This document shows positions 10,739 to 21,529 of a stretch of DNA of 25,763 nt, in pieces; position 1 is the first letter of the stretch, and the number at the start of each line of letters is the position of its first letter. The DNA lies in NCBI GenBank assembly GCA_027596035.1, contig JADGJA010000290.1, forward strand, positions 1 to 25,763, read 5' to 3'. The DNA comes from Thoreauomyces humboldtii. Lineage: Eukaryota > Chytridiomycota > Chytridiomycetes > Spizellomycetales > Powellomycetaceae. Both the position numbers and the translations under genes were made by a program. The notes below the pieces were generated by a model. It was not told the origin of the DNA and did no database searches. It saw nothing but the letters and a program-made list of their open reading frames with translations.

Positions 10739-13700
10739 TTAACGGCCCAAGGAGCTTCCATGCCTGCCGGTGACAACAGCCCCAACCGCCTGGAGGTTTC
10801 TGAGCAGCGTACTCCAGTATGTTCGGTCTGCCATCCCGGGACCATCGCGGATCGCCTGACTAGCAGCCTTCGTCTTTTCCATGGAGAGGTGCGGCGACAT
10901 CTTCGTCGACCTCAGAGTGCTAGAAAGAACGGGCAACATCTGATTTGAAAGCGCTGGGTTGTGGGCTCGTTCGCCTCGGACGCGGTCCAACCACTCGTCT
11001 GTCGGTGTCAGCTTCGTCGGGTGGCCGAGACTCGCGAGGGTTTCGGTGATCTCGGTCCAAGTGGCTGGTTTGGGGTTGGCAATGTGATATACGTGAAACT
11101 TCGAGTCTTCCTTAGTGCCGGATGCGTTCATGGAGAGCTCGACGATGCTTGCCGCCGCCACGTCCATGGGAATCCAATCGACCAGATCGTCGCTGACGGG
11201 AAATGAGCGCAGGTTGATGCCGGACGCCACAAGACCAAAGAAGGTGTCGGTTGTGTTCCATGCACCTGTCTTGCTGTCACCCGCGAGCTGTCCACATCGA
11301 AGGATGGTGGCAGAGATGTCGAGACGGCTCGACGCCTCCTCCATAAGGCGCTCGCAGATCCATTTGGACAGCCCGTAGCCCATGTCCGCTGCAGCGTTCG
11401 GCGATCTGGGAACAGGCTCCTCCGGAATGTTCTTGCCATCTTCGGGGTTCATGTAAGCCGAGACGGAAGAGACAAAGTGGAAGGCCTTCTGACGACCCGT
11501 CACACAGAAGTCGATGAGGTTGTAAACACCGCGGAGAGTTCCGTCGTAGGCGTCAACCGGGAAGCTCCAGTTGACAGGATATGCTGCATGGATGATGTCG
11601 GTGACCTCAATAGCCAAACGTTCAAAAACATTCTTGTCGAGACCAAGATAGCTGTCATCGAACTTTGCTACGAGACCTTCAACGCGCCGGTCGGTGATAG
11701 ACTGCTTGAAGTCGGTCGTGTCCATGCCTCGCTGTTCGAACGCCTTAAGCTCCCTGTCGAGCCCATCCGAGCCGCGATGCAGGCAGATGACCTTGCTAGT
11801 GGATTCTTTGCTGAGAAGGTCCGATAGAATAGCAACGCCAAGGGCGCCCGTTGAGCCGGTGAGGAGAATAGTCCGCCCATGCGACTTCGGGATATCGGCT
11901 TTCAGCGCAGGTTTGATCTCGGCAACAAGCTTGAGATACTTTTGAAGCAAATCCTTTGTTTTCACAATCCTCGGCGCCTCCTCCTTTGCACCCGGTGTAG
12001 TAGCTGCGTCCGCCCCCTTTTCGAGAGCGTTCGCCAATTCTGAAATCGAGGAATGCTCGAACAGGACGTCGCTCTTCACCTCGCCACGGAGGAATTTGCT
12101 CAGCCGACTGGCAAGAGTTGTGGCCCCCAACGAATCCAAGCCGATCTCAAACATACTGACGTCGTCGGTGCCCTCGTCCAATGGCTTGCCGAGGATCTCA
12201 CTGAGTTCGGCCCGGATGTCCTTCTTGATGTTTCTGCCCGAGGTATCTCCGGAGGAGCGCAGGCTACGTAGGTGTGCAACGAGTTCCGTGAAAGTGGAGT
12301 AGTTGAAAACGACGTCTTCCGCCAAATTGACGCGAAGCTGCTGAGCGAGCTTGTTGCGGACTTGAGTCGCACCAAGAGAGTCCAGGCCGACTTCGAATAG
12401 AGAAACATCGGGACGGCTCAGAACGACCGACTTGTCGACGCTCATGACTTCCGAGACAATACCAGCGGAAAGTTCGGAGATGCTAACGTGCTCGACACCG
12501 CTTTTCCCATCGGTCTCGCCACTTTCGTAACGTTGGTACAGTGCGTCGATGCGCTCCTGGAGAAACTTCTCGGCCGCCTTTCGCTTGACATTGTTCTTGC
12601 CGTCCGTGCGGGGAAAATCCTCGTGACCAAGGGGCAGAATTTCGACGAGCTCCTTGACGAGCCTCGAGTGCTGCGGCGAGGTAACGTTTGCAACTTTCGT
12701 TGCATCTTCGACCATCCTGATCATTTCTTTTGGAGCATATTTCTTCGCTTCCTCGCCGTCGAGAAGGATGAATGCAGCGCATTGGAAGCGACCACTGCCG
12801 ATCACCAGAGCCTCGTAGATAAGTGGGTTGGTGCGGAAACTCATTTCAAGTGGGATCGGATTTGTCTTTTCGCCATTCAGGTGGACGATGATGTCGTCGT
12901 TTCGACCCACGTGCTTGTAAGCTCCTTTGCGGACCTCAAGCCACAGGTCGCTAGTGTCGTACCTAGAGGTGGGATCAGAAGAACGTCGATGATTCGCCAA
13001 ACTGAGTTGGGAACGCTTACCACTCTTCATCTGTGACGCCGCTGGCGAACCCGGCGAACGACGTGTGCACGAACATCTGATAGACATTGTCGCCTACGGG
13101 ATCCATCCTTACGTACTTCGGATCAACGATCACTTCCATCACGTCCCACTCGTCCTCAGACACTGTGCTCATGACCATGCCGATCTCCGTGGATCCGTAA
13201 CCGCTGCGTATGTCGATCTTATGCGCTTTGTAAGCGAGAGCAATGTCCTCGGGGCAGGGTGCGCCGCCGTATACGATCCGCTTGATAGATCTAAACGACT
13301 CCCAGCGTCGCGTGTCTTCGGAAAGGTAATGCGCGACGCTCTCAAGAAGAGACGGCGCTACGATAAGGTTTTCAGCGGCTGACGTCTGAATTGCTTCCAC
13401 TAGGTCTTTTGCTTGATGAGGTGCGTTGGTAAGAGGCAGAACGACATTGCCACCGCATCGAAATGTCTTGAATGCAATGACCGCTCCCATCATATGAAAG
13501 AATGGTGCTGGCAGCAGGAGCCCCTTATACATGAGATTGGAGGTCCTGGGGTCCTTGTGCTCGCTCACGCTCGCGAACGACAAGGTTGAGTTCTGCAGCG
13601 ATGAACGGTTCGTCCAGAATCGAAGCTTCGGCAGGGCGGTGGAGCCCGAAGAGTGGAGGGCGAGACACCGTCGCTCCGCCACGTCTTCGGCGTCCTCATG

Positions 13701-14317
13701 AGTTGCCACGATGCCGAAACTGAGGGGCTTCGTGTCATCAGCTTTCTCCATGAGGACATCACTGTAGGTCACAGCGTCGATAAGCTTCAGATCAGGAAGC
13801 GCTTCCTTGATTTCCTTGACGACGCCGTCGAATCTTCCACCCTCGACCACGAGTGCGACTGCCTGACTGCTTTCCAGGAGACCGACGAATGCTGCAATGG
13901 CGTTTCGGGGCGACAGCAGGAGAGGACAGACGTCGGTGGCCATCAGGGCAAACAAGTTGATGAGGTAGTGGACATGGGACGTGGACAGGTAGCCTACGAC
14001 TGAAGAAAGAAAACAAGTCAGCCAAACACTTTGGCGATGACCAAAAACCATACATACCTGGCAAAGCGCCATCAACCTTTTCGAGAGGAAGCCGGGTCTT
14101 GTAAAACTCAACGCCGTGGCGAACTGCCTGAGCAAAGTCAGCACAGGTGGCGCTTTTGTATTCTCGGTTGACAGGATATTTAATCAGGACTCGAGACGGA
14201 TTTCTACTTGGAAAGTTAGTGTAGATGTTCTGGTGTTTGACCACCGCAACTGATTGAATCTTACTCCGCAAGAGATTGCTCAATGACTTGTATTGCGGAA
14301 ATGTTGGGGTTGCTCAT
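10739..14317 (-). CDS. NRPS-like adenylate-forming reductase, domains A-T-T-R
   Basis: Minus-strand exons are 14317-14265, 14203-14058, 13999-13021 and 12962-10739 (introns 61, 58 and 58 nt), giving 1133 aa. The adenylation domain (about 1-530) has A3 HSSGSTALPK (182-191), A5 GYGSTEIG (333-340), A7-like YDTSDLW (from 394), A8 GRNDDIIVHLNGEK and an A10-like segment PRTDGKNNVKRK (510-521). Two carrier (thiolation) domains follow, each with GLDSLGAT; the phosphopantetheine Ser residues are about 588 and 670. The reductase domain starts with the NADPH motif TGSTGALG (761-768) and has the short-chain dehydrogenase YxxxK (Y922, K926). Such enzymes activate a carboxylic acid with ATP, load it on the carrier and release it as an aldehyde. 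There is no condensation domain, so no peptide bond is expected. The Lys2-type aminoadipate reductase has a different N-terminus. Substrate unknown. Intron 1 has two in-frame acceptors three bases apart. Confidence 0.88.
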
Positions 14318-14382
14318 TTTGGGTATAGTTTTAATTGAAAATGCTCAGTAAGATGACGGCTACTGCCCCTGCATGATCTCGC

Positions 14383-14388
14383 TTTATA
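14383..14388 (-). promoter_or_regulatory. Probable TATA box of the reductase gene
   Basis: TATAAA (within GTATAAAG) on the minus strand ends 66 bp upstream of the reductase start codon. This is a suitable distance for a core promoter with a short 5' UTR. Position and sequence are the only support. Confidence 0.5.
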
Positions 14389-14741
14389 CGGCCTCGGGAC
14401 GGAAGTTTGATTCATCCGAGACATTCACTCAATTGAGCACATGGCGAAGAGGCCGAAGAACATTCTGATGTGTGTTTTAGCGGTGACGTACCACAGCAAG
14501 CGGGAGGCTTGCTACATACAGTACAACCGTTACGGTGCAGCGACAGGACGGTGCCTGCCGCGGAGTGAAGTCACCCTGTCGAACAGGAGTGACCACGAGT
14601 CATGAGTCATCGGGGTTCTGTTGTCAAAATTCAAAATCTTTCAGAATGCCCCTCTTCCAAAACGCTTCCAACATTTCCAAACTTCTTGTTCTGTCACGAT
14701 TGCAAGAGTGCCAGTCAACTCCAGCATCAAGTGTGGTAGCG
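14389..14741. other. Divergent promoter region
   Basis: The reductase (-) and the uncharacterised gene at 14742 (+) are divergent, separated by 424 bp, so they may share regulatory sites. The plus-strand frame stays open upstream of 14742, to ATGs at 14652 and 14535, so part of this stretch could be coding if an earlier start is used. Confidence 0.45.
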
Positions 14742-15429
14742 ATGAACGATCCCCGAATCGCCGCTTGTCTGGCATTATCCCTCCTTCAATCACACGCCTT
14801 CGACGCGCTTCTTGCATTGTGTGCCCCCATCCTCCACACCAAGCTTGACATGTCGCTCGGCGCTGGGGACGAAGACCTCTTTCCTCTCTTCCAATGGCAG
14901 ACCGACAATGTCCAAGAACTCGTTGATGTCTGGGACCCAGCAAAGGATGAGACCCACCCGTCTCGATACCGGGTGTTGGACGTTGAGACTGTGCAAGCGT
15001 GCTTTCCGTTCTCGGTGGCAGGGAGGACGGGCATCGTGATGTTGGCATTAAGGCCTCAAGGAGACTGGGGATACTTCAACTGCTTGGAAGTAGACACCCT
15101 GGAGAGCTTTCTGAAGGGGTGGCACGCGTCGTTGGAACTCGCGGTAACCGCCGCTGCCGCTCCTTCGACGGTGCCTTTGCCTGCCTTTACAACGACGGAA
15201 GAGAAAGACTACTGGAGTTTGTATGATCATGATGAAGAGGTCAGCCTTGTGTATCCCCTGTGTCTCAGGAAGACCCTCCTTGTCGTTCCCGCTGATGAGC
15301 CTCGTATCCATTCAGACGGAAGTACCTCCCGAGAAGCCGCAACAAGCAAAGGAGCCCACGCGCGCGAGCGGAAACGAAGATGAGGATTCGTACTGGGGGT
15401 CGTATGACGCCGGGATGCCTTCGTATTGA
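14742..15429 (+). CDS. Uncharacterised protein with twin YW-xx-YD motifs
   Basis: Proposed exons are 14742-15239 and 15316-15429 (intron 76 nt, donor GTCAGC, acceptor TTCAG), giving 203 aa. I do not recognise a characterised domain. The first 135 residues are a mixed, probably globular region (helical start MNDPRIAACLALSLL, then HPSRYRVLDVETV and WGYFNCLEVDTLESFL). An acidic tail contains two copies of a short motif, KDYWSLYDHDEE (156-166) and DSYWGSYD (191-197), which the intron brings within 35 residues of each other. Reading straight through the intron would lose the second copy, which supports the splice. Upstream in-frame ATGs at 14652 and 14535 make the start uncertain. It has no signal peptide or membrane segment. 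It may be a fungus-specific cytoplasmic or nuclear protein; no function is proposed. Confidence 0.62.
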
Positions 15430-15855
15430 CAGTGCGTTTGGGGCTGGGTTTGAGCATTTGCGTAGTTATTACGGCGCTTGCCGATGAAGTTTCATGATGA
15501 TGAAAAGACGAATTTCAGACATCAAATGGACTGTTAAAACATGAGTGAGAACATCGCAGAGGCCGTCCCTGCCACCGTATCCACGAGTGACCGTGCCTCT
15601 TGTGAAGTCGATGAACAAGCACAGCCACCCAACCCGTCCTTATGACACACCTTCCCCGTCCCTCATCTGCGGAAACCTCATCAATGGGGGTCCCGTTAGT
15701 ACTAGCAGCAGCTCAACAACTTTAGGGTCGCTTCGTCCAGCGTCTCTACAAGTCGACGCCGTAATCCAACACCTGCCTTTCGGCAACCTCACACCTCATA
15801 GCGAGAGCTACCGCCTCGCACGCTGACGGCAAAAGTCGTTTGCGTCGATCCTGAA
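15430..15855. other. Promoter/5' leader region of the CLC gene, with a possible uORF
   Basis: These 426 bp separate the uncharacterised gene from the CLC start. They hold a 34-codon ATG-initiated frame at 15541-15645 (MSENIAEAVPATV...), which could be an upstream ORF if transcription starts before it, or the first exon of an alternative transcript. No TATA box is obvious. Confidence 0.4.
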
Positions 15856-18800
15856 ATGCCTTTACCGCCTACTTCGCCGTCCTCCCCGCCACCCCCATTC
15901 TCTCCGTCTCCTGCCGCATCAGACGACGCTGGATTGCTCGGCTCTCCAGCGCACCGACGAACTCGTTTCGCTCAGGATGCGTCTTTCTCATGGCCAAACC
16001 TCTTTGACGAGGATCAAAGAGAAGGGAGTATCAGAACCTTTGATGACAATGCGTCCATGATGTCCTTTCCGACATCGTCAAAAACCCAAGATGCAACACA
16101 AGAGCAGCAATCATCTCGTCCTCATCAGTCTTCTCAGACTCAACCTCATCCCGACTCGCTGTTTCAGCCTTTAAACGGGCGAGCAACCTCATCTTTCCCG
16201 CGGACCACCGTATTCCCAAGAACCACGGAGGGGTCGTCAGGCAATCTTCCTTCTATCGACCAACATAGTGATCATAGCGAGGACACCGATAGCGAAGCAT
16301 CTTCGCATCCCGAAGACCACGAGGATAGTTTATTGCGAGTCCAGGATCTCGTCCCAGTGGAAGAAGCTGTCATTCCCGGCTCTGAAGCCACCCCGTTGCT
16401 ACCCAAGTTCCTAGTCACGACATCCTCCTTTGCCGAACCTCCGAAGTCCCCGGGACCTGCAGCAGCAGTGGCAGCAGCGCACATGGAACGGCAATTGCGC
16501 AGAAGCATAGCCGGCCGTACGCCCTCGCCGGCTTCTTCCACGCGAAGTCATCGTGGCCGTTCCAGCAGTCCTTGGGGATTTTACGGCTCTCTTTCCAATC
16601 CCTCTGCGAGCTACCCACCAAACTCTCCCATCTCTCCTTTGCTTCCATCCACTACTCGGCGTACCCCGCACAGTCAGAATCCGACCACATGGCGCCAGTC
16701 TTTCATCTTTTCTAAACGCAAGAGTGGTTTTTATGATGACGCCAGTTCCTCTGTTCCCGACTTATCTACTACCATTGCACCCGCGGCGCACGGGATACGC
16801 GTATGGGCCGAGGACTGGTCTACAATAGATTGGGTCCACGATGCCTTGAAGGAGCGTGTTCGACTTCGGGTGCTGCGTGCTGACAAAAGCATAAGGGGTT
16901 GGTTCCTCAATCGACAGGATGCCGCTCAAGCATGGATCCTTCTTGCCGTGATCGGCATTGTTTGTGGCGCCGTGGCCTCGTTTATAGACATATCGTATGC
17001 TTGGATCGATGGCCTCCGTTCAGGCATTTGCGTGAGCGATTCTTGGTGGACGCGCAAGGAAGTCTGCTGCGCAGCTGCAGGGGAAGCGGACTGTGCGTCT
17101 TGGAAAAACTGGTCAACGATTTTCGGCCGGTCTTCTCCCATCTTCGCCGCACAAGCGCCGTACCTTGCGTATTGCTGTACCGCTATACTGCTTGCGGTTG
17201 CTTCCGCCTTCGTGACAAGATTCTCCCTTCCTTTACCTGTACCACCAATACAGCGAGGTCGGGCGCCGACCCCAGAACCGGCCTGGGTCACAGAAGCTAG
17301 AGAACGTCGCGGCCTGAGACGTTCGCCGAGCAAGGAGGAAACAGCTGCCGCAAAGCGATACGTACGGTATCAGGCTGCAGGCAGCGGAATACCGGAAATT
17401 AAAGTGATCTTGGGAGGCTTCGTGATCAGCGGTTATCTCGGCGTGCGCACGTTGACCGTAAAGGTCGCTGGTCTGGTAAGATTCGGAGCCCAAAGTGATC
17501 TCTCGTTTTCTTTCTAACAGGGATTGTTACGAAATACAGATTCTCTCGCTTTCATCTGGACTCGTAATCGGTGCGCAGGGACCTCTCGTGCACATCGCCT
17601 GCTGCATCGGCAATGTATCGTCCCGCATGTTTACCAAGTACGCCAAGAACGAAGGAAAACGAAGAGAGATCCTGACCGCCTCTTCCGCTGCGGGAGTCTC
17701 GGTTGCTTTCGGAGCTCCGCTAGGCGGTGTGCTCTTCGCCTTGGAAGAAGTTTCTTCATATTTTCCAATGAAGACCCTCTGGCGTAGCTTTTTCTGCGCT
17801 CTTGTGGCGGCCGGAACGGTTCGTCTTATCAATCCCCTTGGAAGCGGCCAGGTTGTCCTCTTCCAAGTTCAATGGGAGGGTGCGGATCGAATGGGTGGTG
17901 TCTGGGGTGCCTGGGAGATTCTTCCTTTTGCAATCGTTGGAGTGTTCGGGGTAAGTTCTCCATCCGTTTTTTTTTAATTTCGAAGCTTACGGGAAAACGA
18001 GCTAAATGTTCTCTAGGGATTATTTGGTTTCATGTTCATTAAACTCACCGCTCTCTGGGGACGTGTTCGTATGCGAACATGGATTGGGCGTCACCCTATC
18101 ATGGAGGTCATGTCGGTTGCGTTGCTAACGGGAAGTCTCGGCTACCTGTGGGATCTCACGCGGATTGGAAACACGGAACTGGTGGCTTCGTTATTCTCGC
18201 AATGCGAGACTCGTCGCGAGGATGCATCCTCAGACTTCCCGCCGTTTCCGCTATGCCAGGCTTCGACACTCTCTCTGCAGCTCGTTTCTCTCGCTGCAGC
18301 ACTTGTTCTCAAAGTTGGACTGGCCGTGATGACCTACGGGACCAGCGTTCCCGGTGGCATTTTCATCCCGGTGATGGGCGTAGGCGCTCTCGGTGGCCGC
18401 ATGGCTGGAGTTATCGTTCAAGCGACCGTCGCAGCGTTTCCAGATTACTTTCTTTGGAGCGGCACCCCCTCTACCGGCATTGTACCAGGAGTCTACGCTG
18501 TCGTAGGTGCGGCGGCTGCGCTAGCGGGCTGCACTCGGATGACCGTTTCCCTGACAGTGATCATCTTGGAGCTTACCGGAAGCCTCCCTTCGTTGCTCCC
18601 AACAATGCTGGCGATCATGATCGCAAAATGGACGGCCGACGGATTGGCCCCGCGCGGACTTTTCGAAAGTCAGATCGTTCGTGCCGGTTATCCGTTCCTC
18701 GATGTAAAACGCAGCAACATTGCCCCCGGAACGCAAAACCACACTGCCTATCACCACCATCAACCAGGAGGTGAGGCCGGCATCATGGTACCCGCCGTAG

Positions 18801-19426
18801 CGGTTACGGCGGCGGTCGACCCATCTTGGACATCACGGCTTCTGTCGTCCGATACTCCGTACACTGTTCAAGAACTGCGTGCACAGCTCGCATCAGCAAG
18901 AGCCGTGGACGGAGCCGACGGAGGCTTCGGAATCGTAGGGACCAACGGTATCCTCGTAGGTTACATCGGGATCCCCGAGCTCGCTCAGGCGCTCGACCTT
19001 CTTCCCGGAGGATCAGAGTGCGATGAGCCGGCGAACGATGACGGTGGAGGACCCATGGTGGTGTTCCCGTCACCATCCACCGTCCCACCGCGAAACGGGC
19101 AACAGCAACAACAGCAACATCCGCAGCAGTACGATGTGGACATCCTGTCGCCGTCACATCTCCGCTCCAGCACCGGAACCATAACGAGCCCAGCGAGCGG
19201 GAGCAGTGACGGGATCAATTCGCGACTCCAGTCTCCTGGACACTCCCTTGCTGCTTGGATGGACACTTCTCCCCTCCTGATACCTCATACCGCACCGTTG
19301 GACCTGGCCATCGACATGGTGGCAAAGATGGGCGTGCGCACGTTGTGCGTTGTGTGCGAAGGCCGACTCGTAGGGGTGCTACACAAGAAAACCCTTGTCG
19401 CCTATCTCCGAAGGGGTGACCATTGA
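15856..19426 (+). CDS. CLC-family chloride channel/transporter with C-terminal CBS pair
   Basis: Exons are 15856-17475, 17540-17950 and 18017-19426 (introns 64 and 66 nt), giving 1146 aa. A long Ser/Pro-rich cytoplasmic N-terminus of about 355 residues precedes the membrane domain. Signature motifs are GSGIPEIK (509-516), GAQGPLVH (551-558, normally GKEGP or GREGP), the internal-Glu segment [10 protein letters not shown] (E609-E610), [16 protein letters not shown] and [15 protein letters not shown]. The C-terminus holds two CBS domains around residues 950-1010 and 1095-1146, split by a Gln-rich linker. Ser510 in GSGIP favours chloride over nitrate, from CLC family knowledge. Family members act in vacuole, Golgi or plasma membrane (yeast Gef1 is the model). 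The intron 1 acceptor at 17539 rather than 17520 restores the exact family spacing between [10 protein letters not shown] and the gating motif. Gln553 stands where antiporters have the gating Glu, so it may act as a channel. Confidence 0.92.
19089..19126. repeat. CAA/CAG-rich tract coding Gln
   Basis: Mixed CAA and CAG codons encode a Gln-rich linker between the two CBS domains of the CLC protein. The mix of codons suggests an older tract less prone to slippage than a pure triplet run. Confidence 0.7.
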
Positions 19427-19701
19427 ACAACGCACCGTACCGTAGATGTAGATGTTCAAACTTTGACTAGATCTGTAAATGGTCGGGCTCGAAACATAAA
19501 AGCAACGGTTCCCTTTCCAAAAAGCAACGTCCCGGCAGGATATGCACTGAGATCGCTGTCTGCAATCAATAGCTTTCCTCCTACCGCACAATAGAGCATG
19601 GAAACTGAGGGCTTTGTCCGGTGTTGGCAGATTCTACACCCGTGAACATATTCCCAAACCCGCGGGGATGATCCAACACTAATCTATCTACACTTCCGCG
19701 A
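19427..19701. other. Convergent 3' spacer
   Basis: These 275 bp lie between the CLC stop (+) and the NUFIP-like stop (-) and must contain both 3' ends. A TA-rich part near 19440-19500 may include polyadenylation signals. No gene seen. Confidence 0.45.
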
Positions 19702-21529
19702 TCAGTCAGCCTGAAACGATGACGGCGATGGAGAAGGCAGAGGCGTCAAGGGCTGTTTTGCAGTCGGGGCTACAGCAGCAACAGCAGCAGGAGCCACCAG
19801 CAAGCCCTTTTGGACGAGATGTCGGATGCATTGCAAGATCGTGTTCTTCTCCTTTCTCATATCCGTTTCCAAAAGCTTTTCAATGGAGAAAGAACAGAGA
19901 GCAGTTAGATATAGAGCCAACCACCACACCTGATTCGTGGGGAAGCGTTAGAACCCACCATCTTTAGTAAACTTCGCCGATTGTGCTTCTGTTCCGCGCG
20001 TTCCATCGACTGCTGTGCCTTAATCGACGGCTGCTTGATACGCTCCCGCACGAATGCAGGATCGTGAGCGTACCAGCACCGATCGCCTCGTATGCATCGG
20101 CCCCTCATGAACCAACGACATTGCTGCTTTGGTTTCTGCGCGACCTGCTCCTTTTGTCGCGGAACCGGTGGTACACCATTCCCCGTGCCGCCCTCCTCGT
20201 CCGCTTCGTCACTGTCGGGACCCTCGTTGGACGAGGAGCTGAGAGAAGAGTCAGAGTCCTCATCATCGTCATCGTCATCGTCGCCGGACGACGCGTATCC
20301 CTTGAGCATTCCCAACCCGTCTTCGATGGACGGCGGCTCGGCCGGTTTGACGAGTCTTCGGGTTGTATTCCGACTTTTCTTTCCGAGCCCCTTTCGTTCG
20401 TGGAGAACACCTCCGGCGTCGGATCGCGATTGATCCGCCTGGGCTTTCGCTGCCAGGTTGGCCTCCGTCGGGTATCGCTTTTTTCGTTCAGCAATCCAGG
20501 CAGCGTTCTCCGCTTCCTCTTCGGGGGTGAACGTAAGGATGGGTCTCCTGGGGGAGGAAAAAAACAAGCAGCAGGTCAGCATGACGTGAAAGGGGCGCAG
20601 GACAAAATAATAAGATTGACTTACCCCTCGCTGGGAAGATTTGGATGCTCTGTTAGCTCATGCACTCGGACGACTTTGAGCGCCGACTCGAACGAACAGT
20701 GGGCGCATGTGACATGAGTAGCGCAGTGTGCAGTGTACTGAGTGATGTGAGAGAATCGCTTGTCGCATGTGACGCAGTGAAGATTTTCGAGAAGCTGCTG
20801 AGGTGGTTGCGGTGGCTGCGGGTGTTTCTTACCCACGTGTGATGGCTGATGTTGTTGATACTGATATGGGGCGTACGGCGTTTGCATGAAGTTCTGCTGC
20901 TGCTGCTGCTGCTGTTGCTGTTCATGAAATTGCTGTTGGAGCTGCTGGAGAGGCGGATATCCGGGCCCAAAATGGGCTGCCATGGCAGCCACTGCAGCCG
21001 GCAGGAGTGCCAGGTTCCTCTGATGTTGCTCAGCGAGGAGCCGCTGTTGAGCGGCAACCAGCTCCTGCGTCGACATCTCGACCGCGGGAACCGGTTCTGC
21101 TGGATCCTGTGACGGGGCGTAACCCGCATATGGATCGGGCGTTGGTTGCACGTATGAGTATGCATACTGCTGCGTTGACCGAAGGTATGATGGGTGGTGC
21201 TGCTGATGGAACGGTTGTTGAAAAGACTGCTGCTGGTATTGTTGCTGATGAAATCCTTGCTGTTGCGCTGGATATGGTTGGTAACGCGGCCCGGGGTTGC
21301 CAGATGACTGCCCGTATTGACCGGTTTGATTGCCGGTTGCTCCCCATGCCCCACGGCCACGACCACCACCGTTCCCACCCCGGTTTCCACCTCGGCTTCC
21401 TCCTCCTCCTCGTGCCCGGCCTCCCCTGTTGTCGCCGCGACCACCGTAGCCGTTGCTTGAAGCAGTTCCTCCGCTTTGCCCGTAACCGTTGGCCGAGCCG
21501 GACGGAGCCGCACGTGCGTTATATGACAT
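19702..21529 (-). CDS. NUFIP1/Rsa1-like snoRNP assembly factor with C2H2 and CCCH zinc fingers
   Basis: Minus-strand exons are 21529-20625, 20547-19959 and 19875-19702 (introns 77 and 83 nt), giving 555 aa. The N-terminus is RGG-rich (about 20-60), typical of RNA-binding proteins, then Gln/Tyr/Pro-rich with a polyQ run. Two C2H2 fingers follow: C252, C255, H268, H272, and C275, C278, H290, H295. The NUFIP/PEP motif is RPILTFTPEEEAENAAWIAE with RKKRYPTEANL (303-333). An acidic Asp/Ser run comes next, then a CCCH finger, C445-x7-C453-x5-C459-x3-H463. The last exon encodes LLETDMRKEKNTILQCIRHL, the usual C-terminal helix. In yeast and humans Rsa1/NUFIP bridges Snu13/15.5K with the R2TP chaperone during box C/D snoRNP assembly in the nucleus. 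The start MSYNARAAPSG is the first ATG in frame. The CCCH finger is the least standard part of the architecture. Confidence 0.86.
20894..20920. repeat. CTG/CAG microsatellite coding polyglutamine
   Basis: A nearly pure CTG run on the plus strand (CAG on the coding minus strand), with one CAA interruption, encodes about nine Gln residues in the NUFIP-like protein. Pure triplet runs like this are prone to length variation between strains. Confidence 0.85.

Noticed and set aside
10739..15429. Idea that the reductase region is a biosynthetic gene cluster
   Set aside because: Neighbours are a housekeeping-type F-box gene, an unknown protein and a CLC transporter. There is no oxygenase, methyltransferase, efflux transporter of the usual type or cluster regulator.
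17521..17539. Earlier acceptor TAACAG at 17520 for CLC intron 1
   Set aside because: Using it adds 19 nt and breaks the frame. The TAAC is better read as the branch point for the acceptor at 17539, which restores exact CLC motif spacing.
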